Shown here: in pieces, positions 12,543 through 24,496 of the stretch | Numbering within the stretch: the first letter of the stretch is position 1 | Layout: each line of letters starts with the position of its first letter | Source: Orientallactaga sibirica | Taxonomy: Eukaryota; Chordata; Mammalia; Rodentia; Dipodidae | Direction: 5' to 3' | Assembly: GCA_036365145.1 (NCBI GenBank) | Contig: JAEOAD010002183.1 | Location: forward strand, 3,993,501 to 4,057,500 | DNA length: 64,000 nucleotides | Notes under the pieces: model-generated | The model's database searches: none | What the model saw: only the letters and a program-made list of their open reading frames with translations | What the model was told of the DNA's origin: nothing | Translations under genes and position numbers: made by a program

Positions 12543-12946
12543 CCACATTTTTCTTTTTAAGGGAGGGTAAAGTATGTAGGGTTCACAAATGTTCTATTTT
12601 ACATGCCACTTCAACTTTTCTTGGAAGCAAAATAGGCTGGCTGGCTGAATTCTGAAAACTTTAGGATATATTTCGATATTCATGATGCCCAGAAAGGTAC
12701 AAAATTGTGAAGTTTAGCTTGAACTCTGCCAGTCAATTCCTTTCATTTTTAACTACCCAGAAGAACTTAAAAGTCTACCTGAAGAATTTCCCCCTTTACA
12801 TTACATTATCCACAAAGAACATTAAAGCACCAAATTATACACCTAATATATATATATATTTAGCATACAAGTCAATATTTTAGCCCAAAACTTAAAGAAT
12901 TAATCATTACTGAAATGTAATTGGGTTTTATGAACTTCACTCCTAC

Positions 12947-13058
12947 CCTAACAGGTGAGGATGACTCCTCTGTATTTCGTTTCTGGGACTCAGTATCCAC
13001 ATCTTGGCGCTTGTTCTTCATTCTTTCTCTGAGGTCACCTGTAGGTCTTTCTGGTGAC
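12947..13058 (-). CDS. ZC3H13: ZC3H13 coding exon 4
   Basis: 112-nt exon. The acceptor is TTTCAAAG at 13059 and the donor is AGG/GTAGGAG at 12946. The first base completes the Arg codon split across the previous intron; then 37 codons begin SPERPTGDLRERMKNKRQDV and end EESSSPVR. The segment is basic and acidic with Ser-Pro sites and sits just C-terminal of the CCCH finger. It differs from the human protein as I recall it at very few positions (Ser for Pro after DTE). The open frame runs into the intron past the donor, so the splice site, not a stop, ends the exon. Confidence 0.95.
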
Positions 13059-13142
13059 CTTTGAAATAAAACACAGAACACAACAAAAGTATACATGCAT
13101 AACATTTGTAAGATTTTATAGAAATAACCTCATAAATCTCTC

Positions 13143-13148
<6 letters not shown>

Positions 13149-13182
<34 letters not shown>
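13149..13182. repeat. (TG)n microsatellite
   Basis: 17 TG units after a short TA run, 90 bp upstream of ZC3H13 exon 4 in the transcript. Confidence 0.95.
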
Positions 13183-14139
13183 TCCAAAATATCTAAAAAA
13201 TAATTTGCTTTAGCTTAAATATTAATATGTAAAAAAAGAGCAACATTTACAAATTTTCTCTTGTTGGGGTTAAAGTTGAACTTTTAATCCACTCTGTGCT
13301 TGCCTTACTGACATGGTACTTATTTCTAGCAGTAGATACTCATCATTAATATATGCTATTTTCTATACATTCTGTTCTGTTCTAAGCTGACTTGTTAGTT
13401 GTAGGTCTAGCCAGGCAGCACCTTGCCAAGTATAACTTCTTGCTGTCTTTTCTTTGGATGGAATAAATCCAATACTCTCATATATAAACTCCTTTGATGA
13501 TCAGCTTTTAAAAAACCACCCCCAGATGTACTCTCTTGAGTTCCTTCATTAACTACTACGTGACAACGTTGTATTATAACCTTGATAAGTAAACAGATAT
13601 ACTTTCCCTAATAAAAGACAAGTTCCTCTTTCAGCTGAGAATCTCTAGTAAGAGTTCATCCTGTGAGGCTGCTCAGTTATAAAGTCTGCCTGAGATTGTG
13701 TTTTTGCCACCTTGTCTGACAGTCTCAGAAAAACAATCAAACTGTATATGCTAAAATTCCGGAGTAGCAAATAGGAGTGAGATGAATGAGAAACAATATG
13801 CAAATGAAGAAAATTTAATATGTAATTAACAGCTTGACTTACTTTCTGATTAAGCACATAAATATATTAATCATATTTGGAAGTGAAAGAGAAGAAAATA
13901 TTTTAAGATATAAGGTAACAAAATTATTCTTACAATAACAGCATTATCATCTACATATGTATGTGGTTAGAAACAACATGAATGAAAAAATATTTCAAGC
14001 ACCTTAAAGATGAAAATTAATAATTTTGTGCTAATTCTGATAACTTTTCCTAAAATTTAAGTCATTTCAGAATAAAATCAGCTAATAGATTAAAAGCAAA
14101 ATTTCTGAACAGTGATTTCATATTCTACTATAGATATTC

Positions 14140-14340
14140 ACATCCCCCCTCAGTACAGAGAACTGAACCCGGACTTCATGCATACAAGACAGGCATTCTA
14201 CAACTAACTTATATCTCCAGCCCTCTTTTTCCTTTTAATTTTGAAATATGGTCTCACTAAGTTGCCCAGGCTGGCTTTGAACTTGTGATTATCCTGCCTC
14301 AACCTCTAGGCACCCATGACTACATCCCAACTACAATGGA
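14140..14340 (-). mobile_element. antisense ID/B1 composite
   Basis: B1-like reverse part followed by an ID-like reverse part. Confidence 0.6.
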
Positions 14341-15324
14341 AGGAATATTACACATATTTACATTCAACTGTGGCAAAGTTTGATAATTTATACTAGAAAT
14401 TTTATAGTTTATGGCTACACAATTACCATAGCACTGTGACTTAGAGAAAAAAGAAGACCAGAAAACTGGGATACCTTTGAAAATGGTTACTACAGCACTT
14501 TTTCAAGAGGGCAACAGGAAGTAAAGAATTTTCTGTGCCTCTCTGACTAACAAAAACTAGTATGCAAACACATAGAGCAAAACAACCAATTATTCACATT
14601 GCTTTCAGGTATATAATGACCAGGAAGTTAGCTAATGTTCTGGCTTTGTATTTTCAATTCTATTATTCTTCAAAATACCTCCAAAACACACACACACACA
14701 CATCCAATAAAAAAAAAAACTATAATTTGCTAATGTTCATATTTTCTATTGGTGCTATAGCCAAAACAATCAGCAAACACAATTTTAGTGCTATGTAAAT
14801 TATTAGTTATTTACCAATCAAGATTAATTTTATTGACAATAATATGTTACCTCTTTTAAAACCATTGCAAATCAGAAGGGAACACAAAGAAGTCCTTAAA
14901 AAAGGTTTTTAGTAAGCAAACTCAATTTAGTCAAGCATCTATTAAAAGTAAAATGATGTTCTAAATAGGAAATGTTTATCCACATAAACACATTTTTCAT
15001 TTACATTAACATGTTGTGTTATGGGGACTTGGCAAGTAAATTTTAACCAACAGAAGTTGTGCAAGATTTGAATAAAACACCTTTAAAAAACTAAAATTAT
15101 TCTATTGAATTTTAATGTATTAAGAGTTAATAGCCTAAACTCACACCCACCCACACACACACACACACAAAATTCTAACACCATGGAATTCTGCTGCCTG
15201 AAGCAGTAATTTAATATATAATTGGAGATGGATATACACCATGCACATAGTGCAGAAATGTCTATTGCCCAAGAATGTGAATGTTAATTTTAAAGCTAAT
15301 GCTTTATTAATCTTAAAAGAAATA

Positions 15325-15475
15325 GCCAGGTGTGGTGGCACATGCCTTTAATCCCAGCACTGGGGAGGCAGAGGTAGGAGGCCTGCCGTGAGGTCAAGGC
15401 CATCCTGAGACTACACAGTGAATTCCAGGTCAGCCTGAGCCAGAGTGAGACTCTAACTTGGAAAAAAAAAACTAC
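15325..15475 (+). mobile_element. B1-like SINE
   Basis: Full-length copy, A-tail 15461-15471. Confidence 0.9.
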
Positions 15476-15539
15476 TACACAACAGAAAGATCCTACCAAA
15501 TACATTGTTGACATTGTTGTAGTTCCAACTCTTTAAAAA

Positions 15540-15740
15540 TGTATTCTATTTATTTATTTGAGAGAGAAATGCAGATATATAGAGAATGGGAATGCCAGGG
15601 TCTCTACCCATTGCAAAAAGACTCCAGATGCACGCACCACCTAGTGCACTTGGCTTTACATGGGTACTGGGGAATTGAACCTGAGTCCTTTAGGCTTTGC
15701 AGACATGTGCCTTAACTGCCAAGCCATCCCTCCAGCCCCT
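15540..15740 (-). mobile_element. B2/Dip-like SINE
   Basis: Antisense copy ending in CCATCCCTCCAGCCCC. Confidence 0.88.
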
Positions 15741-15820
15741 TATTTTTACACTAAATTACAAAGCTATTTTTGAATAATATGCAAAAAAAAAAAAAAAAAC
15801 CCTCCAAGTCCTCAGTTTAC

Positions 15821-15930
15821 CTTCGGTAACTGCTGCTGTAACCTTTACCACGTGGTGAAGGGCCATGCACAAATCTACACGTGTTTCCATAGAGGCAGGT
15901 GCCAGTCTTCAGCCAGTTACGGCACTGAGT
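15821..15930 (-). CDS. ZC3H13: ZC3H13 coding exon 3 (CCCH zinc finger)
   Basis: 110-nt exon, 36 codons plus two bases (AG) of a split Arg codon. The acceptor is TTTTTCTTAG and the donor CGAAG/GTAAAC. It encodes the only CCCH finger of the protein with perfect spacing C-x8-C-x5-C-x3-H: Cys42, Cys51, Cys57 and His61 if counted from the ATG in the upstream exon. The family uses this finger for RNA contact. It is followed by a GPSPRGKGYSSSYRR basic stretch. The human protein has Asn where this one has Thr just before the second Cys, as I recall it. Confidence 0.96.
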
Positions 15931-16059
15931 CTAAGAAAAAAGACATTACTATGTCTTTATTTCTGGAGAAAAATATGCTATTGGGACAAATCAATTGAAA
16001 CGCTACCAAAATTCCCACTAAGCTATGTTATTCCTCTAATAATAATAAGAAACATCAAG

Positions 16060-16195
16060 GCCGGGTGTGGTGGCAGACGCCTTTAATCCCAGCACTCAGG
16101 AGGCAGAGGTAGGAGGTTTACCATGAGTTCAACCACCTGAGACTACAGAGTGTGAATTCCAGGTCAGCATGGACTAGAGTGAGACCCTACCTCGA
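16060..16195 (+). mobile_element. B1-like SINE (source of the GA tract)
   Basis: GCCGGGTGTGGTGGC to GACCCTACCTCGAGAAGAGG, merging directly into the GA repeat. Confidence 0.88.
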
Positions 16196-16655
16196 GAAGA
16201 GGAGAGGGGGGGAGTGGAGGAGTGGTGGTGGAGGGGAGTGGAGGGGAGTGGAGTGGTGGAGGGGGTGTGAGGGGTGGGGGGGAGGGGGGGAGGGGGAGGA
16301 GGGGGGGAGAGGAGAGAGAGAGGGAGGGAGAGGAGGGGAGGGGAGGGAGAGGGGGGGGAGGGGGAGAGGGGAGGGGGGAGAGGGGAGGAGGGGGGGGGGG
16401 GAGGGGGAGGGGGGAGAGAGGGGAGAGGGGAGGAGAGGAGAGGAGAGGAGAGGGAGGAGAGGAGAGGAGAGGAGAGGAGAGGAGAGGAGAGGGAGGAGAG
16501 GAGAGGAGAGGAGAGGAGAGGAGAGGAGAGAGGAGGAGAGGAGAGAGGAGAGGAGAGGAGAGGAGAAAGAGAGAGAGAAGAGAAGAGAAGAGAAGAGAAG
16601 AGAAGAGAAGAGAAGAGAAGAGAAGAGAAGAGAAGAGAAGAGAAGAGAAGAGAAG
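16196..16655. repeat. 460-bp purine tract: (GGGGA)n, then (GGAGA)n, then (GAGAA)n
   Basis: Strand-pure G/A on plus with three successive unit types (about 16200-16420, 16421-16560, 16575-16653). The sense strand of ZC3H13 reads C/U here. All three plus frames and the minus frames are open, which reflects only composition. Confidence 0.97.
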
Positions 16656-16716
16656 CATCAGAAAACAAGAAAAAAAAATCCATAAACCTTCCCATCATTT
16701 TTATCCATTTTTTATT

Positions 16717-16912
16717 TTATTTATTTCATTTCATTTTATTTATGAAAGAGAGGGAGAGAGAATGAAAGGGCACACCAGGACCACTGCAAACTGAACTCCA
16801 GACACATGTGCCTCTTTGTGTATCTGGTTTTATGTGGGTACTGGGAAACAGAGCCTAGGTCCTTGGGCTTTGCAGGCAAGTGCTTAACTGCTAAGCCATC
16901 TCTCCAGCCCTT
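16717..16912 (-). mobile_element. B2/Dip-like SINE
   Basis: Antisense copy with TTTATTTCATTTC tail. Confidence 0.88.
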
Positions 16913-17135
16913 TTTCCATTTTTGTAAGATATATTTAACAAAATTTGCTAAACCAACATGCCTACAATAAAACTTACTTACCTTTATAACAGCAATCATT
17001 ATTCTAGTAACAGTATTTTTGGGTTTTTTTTGGCAGTGCAGGGAACTGGACCAGTGTCCTTATACTGCTGGACAGACTGTGTCACTGAGCCACCACCTCC
17101 ATTGCCAGTCCTGAGACCACACTGGTACAACTCAC

Positions 17136-17252
17136 CTCCGTTGTACTGCCAGTGCTGGGTCCAAGCCTCTCAAATACGCTAGGTCTTCTGGATGTGCTTT
17201 CAGAGATGGTCTTGGTATTTTCCACCGTGACCTTCCTCCTAATTTTTGACAT
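17136..17252 (-). CDS. ZC3H13: ZC3H13 first coding exon (exon 2, start codon)
   Basis: 39 codons from ATG (17252-17250) to a clean donor ACGGAG/GTGAGT. The product starts MSKIRRKVTVENTKTI and ends RPSVFERLGPSTGSTTE, matching the known N terminus. The exon extends 6-9 nt upstream of the ATG (to 17258 or 17261) because two tandem AG acceptors (TTTAAG/TAG/) follow a CTCTCTTTTTC tract. The start is chosen from the family N terminus and because the 5' UTR continues only from the CpG-island exon. The next exon continues in phase 0. Confidence 0.96.
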
Positions 17253-17699
17253 TTTGAACTACTTAAACCGAAAAAGAGAGAGTCAAAACTGTAAAAATCT
17301 TTAGTTTTAAATAACCAAACATATAATTTACAAATAGGTGGAGCTGTAGATAAAAGAGTGTAAAATTACAATTTTTTCCCAGGGAGGGAAGAAAGGCACA
17401 GAAAAGTTTTTGTAGGTAAAACATAGAAACAACTTTACAAGTAAATATGTAAGAATTCTGAATTATCCCTACTCTGTATAGTCAATATGCTACTTCGCAA
17501 CATGATTAGGTTATCAGGTATTTATAAAAACTATTTTGAACATTAGTAACCCTATCCTTTTAGGAAAAATTGTTAAATAACAGCTGATTAAGTGAAAAAG
17601 ATACCTATGTCAAAGAAAATGGGGGAAATAAAGCAAGTGGAATTTTAATTGATAGAAACTATCAATATAGTTTTGGTGACAATGGAAGTTATTCTTTAA

Positions 17700-17953
17700 G
17701 CCTGGTGTGGTAGTGCATGCCTTTAATCCCAGCACTCGGGAGGCAGAGGTAGCAGGATCACCATGAGTTCAAGGCCACCCTGAGACTATGTAGTGAATTC
17801 CAGGTTAGCCTGGGCTAGAGCAAAACCCTACCTTGAAAAAAAAAAAAAGAAGAAGTTATTCAAAACTTAGTATGCAAAAACCTGGGTATGATGGTGCCCA
17901 CCTACAATCCCCAATACTTAGGAGACTGATGTTGGAGGCCATCCTGATCTACC

Positions 17954-17984
<31 letters not shown>

Positions 17985-17990
17985 TTTCAA
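17700..17990 (+). mobile_element. B1-like SINE followed by an older B1 with long A tail
   Basis: First copy to about 17850; second from 17880 with poly(A) at 17956-17980. Confidence 0.8.
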
Positions 17991-18542
17991 AGAAAACCAC
18001 TGAAACCTCCAAAATCAAAAAAAATCATGAAAAGTGAATGCTATTTAATTTTGTTTTACATCATGTTTACAAATTAGTTCCCCTAAATAAACAGGCTATA
18101 GAACTAGAAAAAGCCAAGATTCTATAATCTGCTACAGTGACATATAAGTCCAAGGTGCTAAAACTAACAGGATATTATTGGAAGACAAATTAATACATAT
18201 ATGTATTTTTAAAATATTAAAAACTAAGATTATAATAGAAAGCTAATCCAACTATGTAAGTAGGTTATTCAATTAAAAATGAAAATTCCAAGAATGGTAG
18301 GTTAGAAAACAATATTAAATCTAGACCAAGTAATAACTGATTGTACATCAATTATGGGAAGTAGGTAGAAATTGCCTAACAAGAAAAAGCAAAAGTAAAT
18401 TATACAACACTTTATATTACCTAAGTATTAGCAGAAATCTTATTGTCGAAAAGTATTAGACTGGGCCATGTCTGCTACAAACGTACATGTTCCATTTGCC
18501 TTAGAACTAGCGTGTAGTTTGTTGGTTGGTTTCTTTACAGGA

Positions 18543-18896
18543 TGTGGTAGTTTGAATGGATAGCCCCCAATAGATTTTAATTGTTATTAACATTTGTAAT
18601 TTAGATCTATAGCCACCTGGCTGGAGGAAGTGTCACTGGGTGGATAATAGGGTTAAGCTTTAAGGTGTGGTGATGGATTTGGAATTTCAGTCTAAAGACC
18701 TTGCTTGGAATTCCCAAGTGTGTTGTGTAGTGTGGGTTTTGGCATGTGGCTCTTCTGTCTCTTTGCTTGGACCTATTAAAACAGGCAAACTTCTTCCACC
18801 ATTATGAAACTTCCCCTCTATCTTCAATAAATCACTTCCTCCATAACTGTGGCTGATTCAAAAGTTCATCTCAATGGCCTAAAGCTGTCTGCCACA
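18543..18896 (+). mobile_element. MaLR-like solo LTR
   Basis: TGTGGTAG to GCCACA, AATAAA near 18826; flanks CAGGA and CAGGG fit a 5-bp target duplication with one change. Confidence 0.8.
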
Positions 18897-19019
18897 CAGG
18901 GCCTCATGTAACAGGCCAGGCTGTTCTAGAATTCTGAGTTACTGAAAATGACCCTAAAGTTCTGATCCTCTTACTTGTACCTCCAGAGTGCTAGGAATAC
19001 AGGCATACATTCCACATCT

Positions 19020-19207
19020 GTTTTTCTTTTTCTCTTGTAAGAGAGAAGAGAGAGAAGCAGTGTGCCAGGGCCTCTAGCCACTGCAAATGAATTCCAGACA
19101 CATGTGCCACCTTGTGCATCTGGCTTACATGGGACCTGGAGAATCAAACCTGACTCCTTAGGCTTTGCAGGCAAGTTCCTTAACTGCTAAGCCATCTCTT
19201 CAGCCCT
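19020..19207 (-). mobile_element. B2/Dip-like SINE
   Basis: Antisense copy ending CCATCTCTTCAGCCC. Confidence 0.87.
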
Positions 19208-19339
19208 GTTTTTCTTTTTCTTTTTAGTAAGGTGCCTGATTGAACTTTAGGCTTCATGCACGTTCAGCAAGCACTCTACCAAATGAAATGTATTTTCAGC
19301 CCTGGAACTAGTCTTTGTAATAATTACAAATACTCTTTA

Positions 19340-19660
19340 AGATGGCACACACCTTTAATCCCAGCACTTGGGAGGCAGAGGTAGGAGGACTGCTGTGAGT
19401 TTGAGGCCACCCTAAGATTACACAGTGAATTTCAGGTCAGCCTGAGCTAGAGTGAAACCCTACCTCGAAAAAACAAAACAAAACACAACAACAACAAAAA
19501 AGCACCATCAAATATGCTAGTACACACCTGTGCCCTTGGGAGGATGAGGAAAGAGGACTGCTCCAGGTTTGAGGCCAGCCTGGGCTACATGGGAATTCAA
19601 GACCAGTATGAGATATAATGAAACAGTGTTTCAAAACAAAACAGTATGAAACAAATCAAA
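19340..19660 (+). mobile_element. B1-like SINE and adjacent older B1-like copy
   Basis: First to about 19500 with an (ACA)n-rich tail, second to about 19635. Confidence 0.75.
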
Positions 19661-20579
19661 AGTCATGGCGATATCAAATCAAGGCCAAAAAAAATAATAA
19701 TAACAACAACAACTACTACTGTTAACAATGCTTGGTTTAATTGGTCCTTAGACTACATTCTGAAAGATTCAAAAACTGGGGACAATATGAGAATGAATCA
19801 AGAAAAAAATATAAAGTGATACAATATGGTAGTTTTAAATTGGAAATTTTGTATTATTTTTACTCTGATATAAAATGTAGCTATTGTTTTAATACAATAG
19901 CAATTATAGTGACTCAAAGAAATTAAGAGAATAACTTTGAAGTCATTATATATTTTTAAACTTAGTGTAGAATGCCACATAAATGAACAAGAATTTGCTA
20001 CAATGTAAAACCACTACGTACCAACTGTTCTCTGAGTAGGGAAAACAAGTACGACAAAGCTACATGTTAGTTTGGATAGAAAGCAATCTTACTAATTTTT
20101 CTTGAACTCATTCTCTGCTCAAATATGAACTTACAGGGGAAATAGTAACAAATTCCGTATGTTCATCTGATTTGGTGAACATGAAAAAACTGAAAACTGA
20201 CAAAAGCAATGCTAAGAAAGATCTAGAAAATGTAGAACTTTGATTAACTGAAGACATCCGCAATTTACAGCATACCCATAGAGAATTCAGTAAGAGACAA
20301 ATATACATAAAATATATAGAAAGATTGAAGGACAAAAATACATCTTAAAGATCCATTATAGATTACTAAAAATCAATACATGGATGTACATTATAACCCT
20401 CAACCACTCAAATTTAAAACATTTAATTACTGACTGGGTCCTAAAATTTCCTTAGCTACACAGAACTTGAAAAAAACCCGAAAATCTCCTTTGCCTCATA
20501 AGACTTCTCATCCCACCATAGTGCTTCAAGAAAACTAACTCTAACCTTAACCTTTTCCCTCCACTATCAATGACAATGG

Positions 20580-20790
20580 AACTGTCGGATTTGTTGCTTC
20601 CCTCCTACATGTCTGCTTCCCAGTTTGTGAGCTCATGCCATGACATGACATCCTCACAAGAGGCCCAAAGCAAAGGAGCCAATTTTGAACCTGAATCTCT
20701 AAAACCATGAGCCAAAACAAACTTTCTTTTCTTCATAAGTGCCCTGTCTCAAGAATTTCCTTATAGTAACAGTTAACTAATACACATCCA
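20580..20790 (+). mobile_element. MLT/MaLR-like LTR fragment
   Basis: Contains the family hallmarks ACCATGAGCCAAAACAAAC, CTTCATAAGT and a GTAACAG end; the 5' part is lost. Confidence 0.55.
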
Positions 20791-20884
20791 AAAACTTCTA
20801 TTAACAGTTGACAATGTTACCCTCAATACCAGTACCAAAACATCCATGATTACATACATGCCTTATGTTTGCATATAGCATATA

Positions 20885-21158
20885 ACTTTTATTTTTATTT
20901 TTGAAGAGAGACACAGAGAGAAACAGATAGAGAGGGAGAGGAAGACAGATAGAGATGGGCGTGCCAGCAGTCTCTCAGCTGCTGTGAACAAAATCCAGAT
21001 GTGTGTGCCCCCTTGTGGGCAAGTGCGGCATTTCGCTCTTGCATCACTTTGCATCTGGCTAAACGTGGGACCTGGAGATTGGAACCGCTGGAGATTGGAA
21101 CCAGCGTTCTTAGGCTTAGCAGGCAGGCGCCTTAACCGCTAAGCCATCTCTCCAGCCC
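20885..21158 (-). mobile_element. B2/Dip-like SINE, long subtype with duplicated B-box segment
   Basis: Contains CTGGAGATTGGAACCG/A twice in tandem (21072-21103), the reverse of GGTTCCAATCTCCAG. Confidence 0.9.
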
Positions 21159-21201
21159 ACCATATAACTTTTTAAATCCCACTTGCCTGAATACACATAA
21201 A

Positions 21202-21204
<3 letters not shown>

Positions 21205-21258
<54 letters not shown>
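21205..21258. repeat. (TA)n microsatellite
   Basis: About 26 perfect TA units. Confidence 0.97.
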
Positions 21259-21261
<3 letters not shown>

Positions 21262-21784
21262 AAAAACATTTTTCCTTTACTAACTTAAAGCCATGTAATC
21301 CAGTGATGTGACGGTTTAAAGTTTTCAATCCATTTAGGCCCACACAGGAAGATAAATAACACAAAAGAACATTTGATTAAAAGGAAAAAATCTTTAATGA
21401 GACATAAATGGATCCAAGTATATGAAAAAAATTAGACACAAAATTAATTGTAAATGTTGAAGTCTTTCCCATCACAGAGACTAAAAACTGAGGTCACATC
21501 AGTAGCATGCCAGTATATTTGCACTGCTTTGAAGCTGTTCATCCATTTTTGCTTTCAAATTATTCACTGGTTTAAGATGCCATCACACTTTCCACCCACA
21601 TTGTCAAGTTTTCCCAAATAAAAGCATCATCAAAGCCAAGTAATAAAGGGTAAAGGTTAGTCATTTTCCTATATATATTCTCCATCTGCAGAGTAAATAA
21701 GTTGTCTGGAGCTTCTGTAACTTCTCAATTAAAAAAAGAAAAACTTCAGATATTAACTTTTGACCTATTAAAACATAGCAAAAT

Positions 21785-22018
21785 GGGGCTGGAGAGAGGG
21801 CTTAGTGGTTAAGGCACTTGCCTGGAAAGCCAAAGGACCTAGGTTCGATTCCCCAGGACCCACGTTAAGCAAGATGAGCAAGATGGCGCATGTGTTTGGA
21901 GTTCCTTGCAGTGGCTGGATGCACTGGCATGCCCATTCTCTCTCTCTCTCTCCCCTTCTCCCTCCTTCTGTCTGACTCTGTCTCTCTCAAATAAATAATA
22001 AAATATTAAAAAAAAAAA
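21785..22018 (+). mobile_element. B2/Dip-like SINE
   Basis: Flanks AAAACATAGCAAAA (about 21771) and AAAACATAGCAAAA (about 22015) give a target duplication. Confidence 0.9.
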
Positions 22019-22689
22019 CATAGCAAAAGAATCTCAAAACTGGGAACCACTTAACTGCTCCAGTAATGCTATCACAATATACTCAGTGTCCCCACACTAC
22101 AAAAGTAGCTGAGAAAGGAGACATGTGGTGCCTGTTTTTGTGTAAGCATTCCTCAGGTTTAACTGCTAATATCTTATCAACAAATATATATTGGTTGAAA
22201 ATCCTTTATCCTAAATGCTGGGGACCAGGTGTATTTTGGATCTGATTTTGGAAAATTTTTTAAAAATATACACATACATATGTGTGTGCATGCATGTGCA
22301 GACATGTGTGCTATCTTGAGGATGAGAGGTAAGTTTAAGCACAAAACTCATTATAGTTCACATAAAACTTATATGCATATCCTGAAGATAATTTTTTTTT
22401 TTCATCTCAAAGAGAATACAAGTTTATTCTTAACTCAGATCTGAAGGACCATAGACTGAGGACAGGATTCAGGTTGACCCAATGAAGATTATTTCATACA
22501 ATATTTTTAGTGTGTCTATGATGACTTCCATTACATATAGTCAGAAATAAAATTTTTCACTTGTGGTGTCAGATAAGTACTGAAAGTTTTTAGATATTGG
22601 ACCATTTCAGATTTTCAGATTAGGAATGCTCAGTCTGCATGGGTTCTGGTAACATCAATGAACACATAAACCTTTGTATAGAGGGAGAG

Positions 22690-22835
22690 AAGCTTTTAGA
22701 GAGAAGGTTTCATAATGTAGCCCAGGCTGATCTGAAACCTACTATGTACCATGGATGACCTCAAAAGTTAAATCTTCCTGCCTCAGCCTTCAAAAAGTAC
22801 TAGGATTACAAGCATGTGCCACCAAGCTCGGCTCA
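22690..22835 (-). mobile_element. old B1-like SINE
   Basis: Antisense, diverged. Confidence 0.7.
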
Positions 22836-23602
22836 TAAATTATTTTAATCTTAATGAGTGGCAGCCTATTAGGAAATTCTCAAATAAGTGATCAAAACTC
22901 AAAATAAGTGATCATAAATGTACTAACTAGTAGAAGGGTATCTCCATCTTGAATCTCTAAGATTAAAAGAAGTCTTATTTCTTAAAATATGTGGTCTCTT
23001 TATACTTCATATTCATAAAAGAAACAATAGCCAGGTTTATTTCGAAGCACAATTTGTAAGATGTTCTAAAAAGAGAACTTATTAAGCCACCTCCCAGGTT
23101 GTATGTATGTAGACTTAATATTGAAACAATTAAAAGTAAATTCCAAATACAATTAACAGAACTAAGCTGACTACACAGGTTTTATTAGCAAGGTAATATT
23201 GTAGCACAGTGCAAAAAAATAATTAGTTAAAGAAACTGTGTACTCAAAGAACATCCCATGTTGATGGCTACTATAAAGTGAGCAGCACCACAGTATACAA
23301 AACTACCAGGAAAATCAAGGACACTACATTTCCACACCAGTTCATGTTTCAGCTGCAACTAAATCTCGGCACCTCTACATAAGGTAGGGAAATGAAGAAG
23401 TAGGTAAGATTAATACCTACTGAAAACCAATTTTCTAAATTGATGCCAGTTAAACAATTTTGCTTTCTATATGTAAATGTCATTGCATATTTAACACATA
23501 ACTTAATAAAGTGTACATAAGTTAAACTACATCGTGCATTTTAAATTTATATTATAGATATGAAAATAGGACACCTTTTTATGTATCAAAATATGCACTC
23601 AG

Positions 23603-23741
23603 GGCTGGGTGTGGTGGCACACACCTTTATTCCAAGCACTCTGGAGGTAGAAGTAGGAGGATCGCTGTGAGTTCAAGACCAACCTGGGGATTACAGAGTG
23701 AGTTCCAGGTCAGTCTGGTCTAGAGTAAGACTCTACCTCAA

Positions 23742-23785
<44 letters not shown>
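23603..23785 (+). mobile_element. B1-like SINE with (TA)n tail
   Basis: The A-rich tail has turned into about 21 TA units (23743-23785). Confidence 0.88.
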
Positions 23786-23787
<2 letters not shown>

Positions 23788-24457
23788 GTAACCTTCAATA
23801 AGTAAGTCAATGAAAGGCATACAATTGGCCCTCCTTATTTGTGAGTTCTGTAGCCATGAATTGAAAGTATTCCGAAGAAAACTGTACTGAGCATGTAAAA
23901 ATGTTTGTTTCCATTATTCCTAAATAATATAGTATGAAATTACTTATATAGTATTTACATTCATTCTAAGTATACAGATGATTGATGTTATTATGTAAAT
24001 TATATCTCAATACATCATTTTAGAGAAGGGAAGAGTTTACACATTTTGGCATTGGAACCATCCTTTATTAGGGATAATGAGGGTCAATTTTATGTTTGAT
24101 ACAACTGGATCTAAATGCACACAGTGAAACGCTTAAGTTTCAGAGTTTGACTCTTTTCACAGACACAAACTGCTAAATGTTCACATCAATTTTCTTGGTC
24201 TCTTGTTGAAACTGTCATCTGATACAATCTAAGTAAGAAATTGGAAGTTATTAGAAAATCTATACATTAAGCTGCAAAATACTGTTTGTTGTGTTACTAA
24301 AACCTAAATATTACAAAACTAAACCGCACCGTATGTAGACTGTACTGCATAATCATTCAATTAACTGAATAACAATAATCACAGGCTTTGAAAATTTTAA
24401 GAGTCAAACTTAAAAAGTTACAACTCCCCAAAATTTCTTCTTTAAAAATCCAAAGCA

Positions 24458-24460
<3 letters not shown>

Positions 24461-24493
<33 letters not shown>
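24461..24493. repeat. poly(A) run, 33 bp
   Basis: No SINE or other body attached on either side. Confidence 0.95.

Positions 24494-24496
<3 letters not shown>

Larger units (their letters stand above)
1..12946 (-). other. ZC3H13: ZC3H13 intron 4 (partial), repeat-rich
   Basis: No further ZC3H13 exon was seen on the minus strand. The stretch holds SINEs, a MaLR-like provirus with a nested ERVK LTR (1961-4991), an L1 3' end (6754-8360), a (GT)n run near 6050 and an (ATGT)n run near 11490. The rest is AT-rich sequence without recognisable features. Confidence 0.7.
13059..15820 (-). other. ZC3H13: ZC3H13 intron 3
   Basis: Intron of 2762 bp. It holds a (TG)n run (about 13149-13182), an ancient antisense ID/B1-type composite (about 14140-14340), short CA runs near 14688 and 15149, a B1 (15325-15475), an antisense B2/Dip SINE (about 15540-15740) and a poly(A) run (15783-15799). 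No exon-like sequence seen. Confidence 0.8.
15931..17135 (-). other. ZC3H13: ZC3H13 intron 2
   Basis: Intron of 1205 bp. It is dominated by a B1 SINE (about 16060-16195) whose tail has grown into a 460-bp GA repeat (16196-16655), followed by an antisense B2/Dip SINE (about 16717-16912) and an old ID-like remnant near 17020-17130 against the donor of exon 2. Confidence 0.8.

Noticed and set aside
1..12946. Search for the next ZC3H13 exon (continuing KESSRGRHREKE in human)
   Set aside because: No similar minus-strand sequence was found; the exon is presumed to lie left of the window.
16152..16794. Several overlapping open frames of 160-190 codons on both strands, rich in Gly/Arg/Glu or Ser/Leu/Pro
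   Set aside because: They arise from the GA repeat, which lacks stop codons in most frames; no domain, no splice context and they overlap a SINE.
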